Shown one piece after another: positions 57,714-64,000 of a DNA stretch of 64,000 nt. Numbering within the stretch: the stretch's first letter is position 1; every line of letters begins with the position of its first letter. The position numbers and the translations under genes were made by a program. The DNA comes from Halobacillus locisalis (GTDB lineage: Bacteria; Bacillota; Bacilli; Bacillales; Halobacillaceae): positions 682,001-746,000 of the forward strand of contig NZ_JACEFG010000001.1 of assembly GCF_013694105.1 (NCBI RefSeq), written 5' to 3'. Below the pieces are notes generated by a model. That model was not told the origin of the DNA. It worked only from the letters and a program-made list of their open reading frames with translations, and did not search any database.

Positions 57714-58949
57714 CTATTTTAAGGCATGATAAATTAATTCATACCCTTTTTTGACGGCGCGCATTCGTATCTTATCTCGTGTTCCATCAAAATGGAATGA
57801 ATGCACTTGCGGCTTACGTTCGCCGATTTGAACGCCAATGAATACCGTTCCCGGTTCCTGCCCTTCACTTGGTTCCGGACCAGCGACTCCAGTGAAACTG
57901 ATCGCAACGTTTGCAAACAATAAATTTTGGGCATTCAATGCCATCACTTCCGCACATTCGGTGCTGATAGTTCCGAATTCCCTTATGATAAACTTCGGAA
58001 CCTGAATGACATTTTCTTTCGTAAACGGTGTGTAAGCTACAAGGCTTCCCTGACAGACCGAAGAAGCACCAGGCAAGGAGATTAACCTTTCCATGAATAG
58101 TCCTCCGGTCAAGCTTTCGGCAGAACCGATCGTCATTTGTTTATCTTTCAATAGGTCACGTACCGTCTCTTCGATCGTTTTTTCATCACTACCATAATAG
58201 TAGGACCCAACCCTATTCAGTATAGTGGCTTTCATGGATTCGATGTGTTGTCGTGCTTCATCATCCGTTTCACCAGTAGCGGTCAACCGGATCCCCACTT
58301 CCCCTTCTCCTGCTAGTGGAGCAAGGGTCGGATTGGTTTGGTTACGAATCAAATCCGAAAGCTCATCTTCGAGTGTGGATTCTCCGATCCCGATAAACCA
58401 CATCATTTCAGACATGATCTCAGACTTGATATCAAAGGTTTTTTTAAAGTATTCAAAGACATGGTCGTTCATCAACGTTTTCATTTCACGAGGAACGCCG
58501 GGTAAGAATACCCACGTTCGCCCATCCACTTCAATTATTTGACCAGGAGCCATACCTTCTTCGTTCATGAGTACATGAGCATTCTCAAAAACAAGTGACT
58601 GTTTCCGGTTATTTTCCGTCATCGTTTGGTTATTCATCTCATAATACTTTTCGATTTTCTTGAGCGAAGGTTCATGTTGAATCAGTTCTTGTTTAAATAT
58701 GGGTTTAGCCGCATCTCTTGTCATATCATCCTCTGTTGGGCCAAGTCCACCTGTTACGATAATGATATCTGAACGGTTATGGGCGGTCCTGAAAGTTTCA
58801 TAAACACGATTATAGTTATCTCCTACAACGGTCTGATGATAAGTGGGTAATCCAACAGCCGCCAACTGTTTAGAAATCCATTGAGCATTCGTGTTGACAA
58901 TTTGACCAAGCAGCAATTCCGTTCCGACAGCGATGATTTCTGTTTTCAT
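57714..58949 (-). CDS. cinA: CinA family protein (competence/damage-inducible)
   Basis: A 411-aa two-domain protein. The N-terminal MoaB/Mog-like domain (VGTELLLGQIVNTN, IIVTGGLGPTEDD, LPGVPREM) and the C-terminal CinA domain (SAESLTGG, GVAGPEPSEGQEPG) match enzymes for ADP-ribose pyrophosphatase and NMN deamidase activity. Start chosen at the ATG overlapping the pgsA stop (ATGA) behind GAGGGATTCG. Located before recA as in many Gram-positives; there is a 167-bp gap with the recA promoter. Confidence 0.93.
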   Translation of the reverse strand: MKTEIIAVGTELLLGQIVNTNAQWISKQLAAVGLPTYHQTVVGDNYNRVYETFRTAHNRSDIIIVTGGLGPTEDDMTRDAAKPIFKQELIQHEPSLKKIEKYYEMNNQTMTENNRKQSLVFENAHVLMNEEGMAPGQIIEVDGRTWVFLPGVPREMKTLMNDHVFEYFKKTFDIKSEIMSEMMWFIGIGESTLEDELSDLIRNQTNPTLAPLAGEGEVGIRLTATGETDDEARQHIESMKATILNRVGSYYYGSDEKTIEETVRDLLKDKQMTIGSAESLTGGLFMERLISLPGASSVCQGSLVAYTPFTKENVIQVPKFIIREFGTISTECAEVMALNAQNLLFANVAISFTGVAGPEPSEGQEPGTVFIGVQIGERKPQVHSFHFDGTRDKIRMRAVKKGYELIYHALK

Positions 58950-59524
58950 TTCGAATCCCTCATAACATGCCAATTTTTCTTGAAGTAATCATAGCCAGAA
59001 TAAATCGTAATAAACGCCGCTACATAAAGTACAATGGTTCCTAAAGGAAATGAAACGAATGCAAACGGCCAGTTGTGGAGAAGCAAGAGAGAAATAGCAA
59101 GAATCTGCAAGGTTGTTTTCAACTTGCCCATTTGACTTGCTGCAAGTACACTCCCCTCACCAGCGGCTACTAGTCTTAGGCCTGTGACAGCAAACTCGCG
59201 ACTGATGATGATAATGACGATCCAAGCAGGGGCCAGTCCGATTTCTACCAGGAGAATCAGCGCTGCACTCACCAGTAGCTTGTCAGCCAGTGGATCTAAA
59301 AATTTTCCCAAATTCGTAACTAAATTGTACTTTCGTGCGATTTGACCATCAATCCAATCTGTCGTGGATGCAATAATAAACAATAAGGCCCCGATCATGT
59401 GTGCTACAGGCAACTCTCTCTCTCCCATTTGGTACGTTCCCCAGTCAAACGGCACACTCATTAACACAATAAAGATGGGGATGAGAAAAATTCTTGATAA
59501 CGTGATTTTATTAGGCAAATTCAT
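58946..59524 (-). CDS. pgsA: CDP-diacylglycerol–glycerol-3-phosphate 3-phosphatidyltransferase
   Basis: A 192-aa membrane enzyme making phosphatidylglycerol phosphate. The CDP-alcohol phosphotransferase motif is TDWIDGQIARKYNLVTNLGKFLDPLADK, with D-G-x2-A-R-x8-G-x3-D-x3-D fully kept. There are about five membrane spans. RBS AGGAGTGTGA. Overlaps cinA by 4 bp. A folded leader element lies between rodZ and this gene. Confidence 0.94.
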   Translation of the reverse strand: MNLPNKITLSRIFLIPIFIVLMSVPFDWGTYQMGERELPVAHMIGALLFIIASTTDWIDGQIARKYNLVTNLGKFLDPLADKLLVSAALILLVEIGLAPAWIVIIIISREFAVTGLRLVAAGEGSVLAASQMGKLKTTLQILAISLLLLHNWPFAFVSFPLGTIVLYVAAFITIYSGYDYFKKNWHVMRDSK

Positions 59525-59549
59525 ACATTCACACTCCTGGAATTAGTAA

Positions 59550-59608
59550 AAGGCTGCCAAGAGCAACCAAACGAAGATTGTTTCGTGGAGGTTTTCTTAG
59601 GCAGCCTT
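59550..59608 (-). terminator. Branched hairpin between rodZ and pgsA (terminator or leader element)
   Basis: Outer stem AAGGCTGCC/GGCAGCCTT (59550-59558 with 59600-59608), extended by AAGA/TCTT, encloses a second hairpin ACGAA/TTCGT. On the minus strand TTTTAC follows. It fits a rodZ terminator; its 26-bp distance from pgsA also allows an attenuator. Confidence 0.6.
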
Positions 59609-59620
59609 GTCTTGATTTCA

Positions 59621-60544
59621 TTACTCGAAATTAAGTAACAATTTTTGTGTCGATTGTTCTGGGTTAGGGAAAGGTACGGCCTTTCCATTAATGACGACCG
59701 ACGTATTCGGCGCACTTCCTGTTTTCACATAGAGTTGATTTTGCCCTGAGAAATCTAATGTAAGCGGTGATTGTTCCGCCGTAATGATTCCTGGCTGAAT
59801 CAAACTTTCTCCACCCTTTGGTGCCTGGATATCAAGATAGGCATCTCCGCTCAGTTCAATGCTTGCTGTACGTTGATCCACACCTGTAATCGTATAGGTA
59901 TGCTCTGGGAAGGAGCCAGTCCCCTGTTGAGTCAATTCAATAGTGATTTCAGGTTGTTCCGGCTCTTCTTCGGGTTGTTCCGGCTCTGGAGCGGGCTCAG
60001 GTTCTTCAGAGGGTTGCTCCTCAGAAGGCTGCTCTTCTTCATTATTCTCTTCTTCTGGCTGGTCCTCTTCGGTCTCTTCTGGCACACTAATATCATTATT
60101 CGTGCCTTCTTGGCTAGCCGGATCACTGTTATCAGCCGATCCTCCCCCTTGGATAGCCAACATATAAATCGCAAATCCTATGGCCAATACGACAAGAACC
60201 GTCAAGATACCAGGGAATAACCGAAACCCTCCACCCGTTTTTTTCGTCTGGGTCTGTTGTCTAGATTTCTGTACACGACTGTATTGAACAATCTCTTCAT
60301 CTTCATACGATGGCAGTTCGTTCTTGTGCTCTTCCATGATTTGTTCTGGGTCCAAGCCGACCGCAGAGGCATATTCCCGTATGAAAGCTCTTGTATAAAA
60401 CTTTCCTGGAAGCACTTGAAACTCATTGTTTTCAATCGCTGTTAAATACCTCTTTTGAATCTTCGTTGTTTGCTGCACTTCCTCCAGAGACATGCTTTTC
60501 TGTTCTCTGGCACTTTTCAGTCTAGATCCTATATCCATCTCCAT
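59621..60544 (-). CDS. rodZ: Cytoskeletal protein RodZ
   Basis: A 307-aa cell-shape protein. The N-terminal helix-turn-helix (SLEEVQQTTKIQKRYLTAIE) binds MreB; a juxtamembrane basic region leads into one membrane span (about residues 113-132); the outside has a long acidic, Pro-rich linker (runs of EEQPSEE, EPEPAPEPEQ) and a C-terminal beta DUF4115 domain. Start chosen at ATG 60542-60544 with GGTG 6 bp upstream; ATG two codons later is an alternative. Confidence 0.92.
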   Translation of the reverse strand: MEMDIGSRLKSAREQKSMSLEEVQQTTKIQKRYLTAIENNEFQVLPGKFYTRAFIREYASAVGLDPEQIMEEHKNELPSYEDEEIVQYSRVQKSRQQTQTKKTGGGFRLFPGILTVLVVLAIGFAIYMLAIQGGGSADNSDPASQEGTNNDISVPEETEEDQPEEENNEEEQPSEEQPSEEPEPAPEPEQPEEEPEQPEITIELTQQGTGSFPEHTYTITGVDQRTASIELSGDAYLDIQAPKGGESLIQPGIITAEQSPLTLDFSGQNQLYVKTGSAPNTSVVINGKAVPFPNPEQSTQKLLLNFE

Positions 60545-60565
60545 GTATAACACCATCCATCGCTT

Positions 60566-61357
60566 TTAAAAATCAAACATAGAAAATCCATCATTCATGG
60601 ACATGCTTGGTTTCTCTACCGTTTCATAAGTAATTTCTTCATCATCATTGTTTCTCAACTCGATAATATAATCGAAATCATCCATTTTGTACTCGGTCTC
60701 TTGAACGAAAATATCCGGATGTTCGATCACTTTCGTTGCTGGCAAGCGCATAATCTCCCGTACGAGTTGCCAGTGTTGCTCACTCGCTCTTCTAGCTGAA
60801 ACGATTCCGTCAATGATGTAGAGATTATCTTCACTATACTCATCATCAATGAGTTGGTTTCGTACAGTCTGTTTTAGTAGTGTACTTGAGACAAAAAGCC
60901 AACGTTTATTGGCACAAACACTCGAAGCAACCACGGACTCGGTTTTTCCGACACGTGGCATCCCCCGAATTCCAATCAGTTTATGGCCATCCTTCATAAA
61001 GAGTTCAGCCATGAAATCTACAAGTAACCCTAAGTCTTCACGATTGAACCGAAATGTTTTCCGGTCATCGACATCACTATGTATGTAACGGCCATGCCTG
61101 ACAGCTAGGCGGTCTCTAAGTTTTGGCTTTCTTAGTTTCGTCACTTTAATGGTATCCATCGTATCAAGAATGGATTTCAATCGTGTCATTTGCTCTTCTT
61201 CTTTACACAACAAAAGCATGCCACGGTGAGAATTTTCGACACCGTTGATGGTCACAATGTTGATTGACATCATGCCAAGTAACGAAGATATGTCTCCTAG
61301 AAGTCCAGGGCGGTTGTATTGGATTTCATATTCTAAGTACCATTCTTTCTTCTCCAT
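60566..61357 (-). CDS. ymfK: DUF3388 protein YmfK, ACT-like domain plus P-loop domain
   Basis: A 263-aa protein. Residues 5-75 look like an ACT domain (NRPGLLGDISSLLGMMSINI). A C-terminal domain has a Walker A-like GIRGMPRVGKTES (about residue 140) and a possible Walker B hydrophobic strand before DGIVSARRAS. Function unknown; the combination suggests a ligand-controlled nucleotide-binding protein. Start chosen at the ATG behind AGAGGAGTTGTGCT. Between ymfJ and rodZ, as in B. subtilis. Confidence 0.85.
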   Translation of the reverse strand: MEKKEWYLEYEIQYNRPGLLGDISSLLGMMSINIVTINGVENSHRGMLLLCKEEEQMTRLKSILDTMDTIKVTKLRKPKLRDRLAVRHGRYIHSDVDDRKTFRFNREDLGLLVDFMAELFMKDGHKLIGIRGMPRVGKTESVVASSVCANKRWLFVSSTLLKQTVRNQLIDDEYSEDNLYIIDGIVSARRASEQHWQLVREIMRLPATKVIEHPDIFVQETEYKMDDFDYIIELRNNDDEEITYETVEKPSMSMNDGFSMFDF

Positions 61358-61445
61358 AGCACAACTCCTCTGGAAGTTATTGTCGTCATTTGTCAAACTG
61401 TGATAAACTCCACTCTTTTACCATCATAAATGATTTTTACAGAAT

Positions 61446-61491
61446 AAGAAAGCACCAGCTTGTAAAAATCCAGATTTCTTTGTGCTTTCTT
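61446..61491 (-). terminator. Second hairpin between ymfJ and ymfK
   Basis: A 10-bp perfect stem AAGAAAGCAC/GTGCTTTCTT with a 26-nt loop; on the minus strand ATTCTGT follows, so termination is less certain. Confidence 0.5.
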
Positions 61492-61504
61492 TATATCATA
61501 GAAA

Positions 61505-61533
61505 GAACCGCACAGAATTCTTCTGCACGGTTC
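61505..61533 (-). terminator. Terminator of ymfJ
   Basis: Outer stem GAACCG/CGGTTC and inner stem CAGAA/TTCTG with a 3-nt loop, followed on the minus strand by TTTC. Confidence 0.65.
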
Positions 61534-61541
61534 GGCTTCCT

Positions 61542-61802
61542 TTACTGTTGATTACCTTCGTTTTGAACAAGCTTAACCATCATGGTTGCAATGGCGTGTT
61601 GTTCTTTGTCGTCAGCCACGTTCCAAAGATCGCGAAGCACGGCTTCCTGTTCGTTCTTAGCATCGACGGACGTAGCTAGGTAATTCCCTATCTCGAACGC
61701 TAACTCGTTCACCGTACGATTTTCCATCCCTTGGCCTTCCGCTTGATGCAAACGATCTCCCAAAAAGTCTTTCCATGAATCAAAATTATCAAGAACAGAC
61801 AT
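61542..61802 (-). CDS. ymfJ: DUF3243 protein YmfJ
   Basis: An 86-aa acidic helical protein of the DUF3243 family (MSVLDNFDSWKDFLGDRL, NELAFEIGNYLA, KEQHAIATMMVKLV). Function unknown. Start chosen at the ATG 8 bp after GGAGG; the preceding GTG is one codon upstream. Between ymfI and ymfK as in B. subtilis. Confidence 0.88.
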   Translation of the reverse strand: MSVLDNFDSWKDFLGDRLHQAEGQGMENRTVNELAFEIGNYLATSVDAKNEQEAVLRDLWNVADDKEQHAIATMMVKLVQNEGNQQ

Positions 61803-61874
61803 CACTGTTACCTCCTCTAAGTTTTTTCATCCTTAGTATGAGAGGAGGCAGGTAGTTTTATTCAAAGAAATATA

Positions 61875-62594
61875 TTAAGACCAGCCACCGTTCACCTTAA
61901 TCGTTTGGCCTGTGATGTAACTAGATCTTTTACTCAATAAGAACTCGATGGCATCTGCAACTTCAGCGGGGTCTCCCGCTCTGCCAAGAGGAATGTCTTC
62001 TTCCAGCATTTCCCGCTCTGAATCGTCGAGGTGACGATTCATTTGAGAATCAATTAATCCTGGGGTCACAGCATTAACGTAAATACCACTTGGACCGACC
62101 TCTTTTGCCAAACCTTTAACAAAACTGATTTGAGCTCCCTTTACAGAGCTATAAACGACTTCCGTGCTAGCCCCTTCTTCTCCAAAGATTGACGAGACGA
62201 CTATGACGTGCCCACGTTTTTTCTCAATCATCTTAGGAAGCACCTTATGAGTGATTCGCCATACGGACTGTACGTGCACGTAAAATAAAGCATTCATTTC
62301 ATCGAGAACCATTTCTTGAAACAAGCCAGTCCAGGCTTGTCCCCCACAAAACACAAGCGCGTCCCAATCACTATCGACGTGGTGTAAGAAGTCCTCTATA
62401 CCTTCTTCAGTCGACAAATCTGCTTGGTAGGCACCAAGAAATTGATCATTCGGGACAGTCTCTTTCCATTTGTTGATGATATCTGAGTTAGAACGATAAT
62501 GAACACCGACGGCATAGCCTTGATCAATCAGTCTATTCGTTGTAGCTGAGCCGATTGCTCCGCTTGCTCCGATGACAAGGCAACGCTTAGGCAT
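61875..62594 (-). CDS. ymfI: SDR family reductase YmfI
   Basis: A 239-aa short-chain dehydrogenase. The nucleotide motif is IGASGAIG (residues 8-15), the catalytic Ser is in VIVVSSIFGEEG and the YxxxK pair in VVYSSVKGAQ; the C-terminal VNGGWS is typical. In B. subtilis YmfI completes the 5-aminopentanol modification of elongation factor P. It overlaps ymfH by 8 bp, so it belongs to the ymfF-ymfH-ymfI run. Confidence 0.9.
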   Translation of the reverse strand: MPKRCLVIGASGAIGSATTNRLIDQGYAVGVHYRSNSDIINKWKETVPNDQFLGAYQADLSTEEGIEDFLHHVDSDWDALVFCGGQAWTGLFQEMVLDEMNALFYVHVQSVWRITHKVLPKMIEKKRGHVIVVSSIFGEEGASTEVVYSSVKGAQISFVKGLAKEVGPSGIYVNAVTPGLIDSQMNRHLDDSEREMLEEDIPLGRAGDPAEVADAIEFLLSKRSSYITGQTIKVNGGWS

Positions 62595-63876
62595 CTTGCG
62601 GCTTCACCTGAAACACAGAAATCGCTTCTTCTTTAATCCAGTGCTGTAAATATTCATCTGCGTCTTGACTCGTTAGGGATTCTATGACCGGTAATACGTC
62701 AAACAGGTCAACACCCAGCGTATGATAATGGGTGAACTGATTAGCGATGAACTCAAGAGAGTTCAAGGCGCGCATAAACTGACCGATTTTCTTGCGTTTC
62801 ATCCTAGTGAAATCTTCTTCCGCGATACTTGCCTCTTTCAACTCATGAAGCATCTCTTTCACGCGTTTGGTCATCTGTTCGGGTTTGCGTGTATCTCCAC
62901 CTAAGATGGTAAATCCAAACTGACGATCGAGTTCTGTCTCAAAAGAAAAGCTATCATCGATCAAGTCATTTTTATACAATTCTTCATAAAAAGGACCACT
63001 TCTAGAGAAGTAATAATCGAGAATCATTTCCGATAATAATTCCGCACGTAACAATTCTTTTCCTGATAACTCTTTTACATTTTCTTTGACACCGACCATA
63101 GCCTTAGCTGTTGTGACAGGCATTGTAATGGAATTGTCTTTTACAGCTACGCTTGTCGGTTCGTCAGGATATGAACGGTTGATTTGCGGCGCTGCTGGAA
63201 ACTCTTTACCGTTCTGATTTTCACGGATTTGTTTCATCATTGATTCAGGATCGATGTTCCCTGCCACGAATAACGTCATATTCGAAGGGTGGTAGAACGT
63301 TTCGTAGCATGTATATAAATCGTCTTTTGTAATCTTTTGAATGGAATCTACCGTACCCGCAATATCCACTTTGACAGGATGTTCATGGTACAAACTTTGA
63401 ATCGTACCAAAGAACGAACGCCAATCCGGCTGGTCATCATACATCCGAATCTCCTGTGCTATAATCCCTTTTTCTTTTTCGACCGACTCCTCTGAGAAAT
63501 AAGGGTCCTGAACAAAATCAAGCAACGTTTGAACGTTTTCATTGATATGGCTCGTAGCAGAAAATAAGTAGGCCGTTTTCGTGAAGGACGTGAACGCATT
63601 CGCTGAAGCACCGAGCTTCGTAAAATCTTGGAAAACGTCTCGGTCTTCTTTTTCGAATAGTTTATGTTCTAAGAAGTGGGCAATTCCCTCAGGGACGGTC
63701 ACTTGTTCATCTTTCCCGATCGGAGTGAACGTTTGGTCGATCGAACCATAATTAGTGGTGAAAATTCCGAACGTCTTCGCCATTTCCGGCTTGGAGAGTA
63801 AAAATACTTTCAAACCATTATCCATCGTTTCTTGGTACACCGTTTCATTCATTTGCTGATATACTAATTCTTCCAC
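62587..63876 (-). CDS. ymfH: M16 family zinc peptidase YmfH
   Basis: A 429-aa M16 (pitrilysin-like) peptidase. The inverted zinc motif HFLEH is intact in GIAHFLEHKLFEKEDRD; the third ligand Glu follows in EKGIIAQEIRMYDD. It pairs with the catalytically reduced YmfF. Start taken at GTG 63874-63876 behind GGAGGGGAATAATC; the ATG 24 bp upstream lies inside ymfF and covers the ribosome site. Confidence 0.9.
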   Translation of the reverse strand: MEELVYQQMNETVYQETMDNGLKVFLLSKPEMAKTFGIFTTNYGSIDQTFTPIGKDEQVTVPEGIAHFLEHKLFEKEDRDVFQDFTKLGASANAFTSFTKTAYLFSATSHINENVQTLLDFVQDPYFSEESVEKEKGIIAQEIRMYDDQPDWRSFFGTIQSLYHEHPVKVDIAGTVDSIQKITKDDLYTCYETFYHPSNMTLFVAGNIDPESMMKQIRENQNGKEFPAAPQINRSYPDEPTSVAVKDNSITMPVTTAKAMVGVKENVKELSGKELLRAELLSEMILDYYFSRSGPFYEELYKNDLIDDSFSFETELDRQFGFTILGGDTRKPEQMTKRVKEMLHELKEASIAEEDFTRMKRKKIGQFMRALNSLEFIANQFTHYHTLGVDLFDVLPVIESLTSQDADEYLQHWIKEEAISVFQVKPQDA

Positions 63877-63878
63877 GA

Positions 63879-64000
63879 TTATTCCCCTCCCTCTTGGCAT
63901 GTTAAGAAGTAAATCGTATCCAGTTTTACTTTATTCGCCATATTAACAACGTCATCTTTAGTGACATTACGAATTTTATCCATCAATTCATTCGCAGGCA
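63879..64000 (-). CDS. ymfF: M16-family protein YmfF, C-terminal end (cut by window edge)
   Basis: The last 39 codons read ANELMDKIRNVTKDDVVNMA, then KLDTIYFLTCQEGGE and a stop, resembling the C-terminus of M16 family YmfF proteins. The stop lies 2 bp before the ymfH start, indicating coupling. No catalytic part is visible. Confidence 0.75.
   Translation of the reverse strand, partial: PANELMDKIRNVTKDDVVNMANKVKLDTIYFLTCQEGGE

Overview
The window is a low-G+C Gram-positive chromosome segment from a spore-forming member of the Bacillaceae. Gene order follows the Bacillus subtilis parEC–yne–lexA–glnRA and hfq–mutSL–cotE–recA–ymf regions almost gene for gene. Acidic, Glu/Asp-rich proteins (RodZ linker, CotE tail, CitB) fit a moderately halophilic genus such as Halobacillus or a relative; the genus is inference. 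No rRNA, tRNA, phage, transposase or CRISPR array was seen.

Layout. 1-5400: a minus-strand acyl-CoA/branched-chain catabolic operon (acyl-CoA dehydrogenase, acyl-CoA synthetase, biotin carboxylase, biotin carrier, HMG-CoA lyase cut by the window edge) behind a TetR regulator, with a palindromic operator and a cre-like site in the gap. 5554-10127: parE-parC (topoisomerase IV) with a LexA box in the parE promoter. 10319-13500: CoA-binding protein YneT and an ABC importer with a permease fused to its binding domain. 13501-18925: GH18 hydrolase, then plus-strand plsY, folE2, yidD, yneR, pirin and ferredoxin. 19205-23473: yneQ, yneP and a tandem AAA+ ATPase in overlapping frames, spore protein Tlp, a 47-aa FbpB-like protein and thioredoxin-like YneN. 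23591-30141: aconitase, YneK, a ccdA–mrpB-like–yneI–ccdC operon, yneF and sirA. 30256-34445: transketolase, ynzC, yneB and the lexA SOS locus. 34446-36700: a gene relic and glnR-glnA. 36727-41570: ynbB, hflX, spoVK, hfq, miaA. 41571-42669: a small accessory region with a 22-bp tandem repeat array, an XRE regulator and a zinc-ribbon protein. 42692-50556: mutL, mutS, two palindromic short repeats, cotE, ricA, miaB. 50753-53576: threonine catabolism (kbl-tdh) and spoVS. 53617-64000: ymdB, rny, recA, cinA, pgsA, rodZ, ymfK, ymfJ, ymfI, ymfH and the end of ymfF.

Functional threads. Three SOS-type loci (parE, lexA/yneB, recA) carry LexA-box sequences. Sporulation is represented by tlp, sirA, spoVK, cotE, ricA and spoVS. 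RNA metabolism is represented by rny, hfq, miaA and miaB.

Most unusual points: (i) the yneA position in the SOS operon holds only a 31-codon single-span membrane peptide with a strong ribosome site, instead of the LysM-type division inhibitor; (ii) a four-copy, exactly 22-bp-period repeat array in front of the XRE gene; (iii) two about 120-bp palindromic repeats beside mutS whose ends differ in sequence yet stay self-complementary; (iv) an orphan MrpB-like subunit inside the ccd operon; (v) a two-domain CbxX/SpoVK-type AAA+ ATPase overlapping the yneP thioesterase gene.
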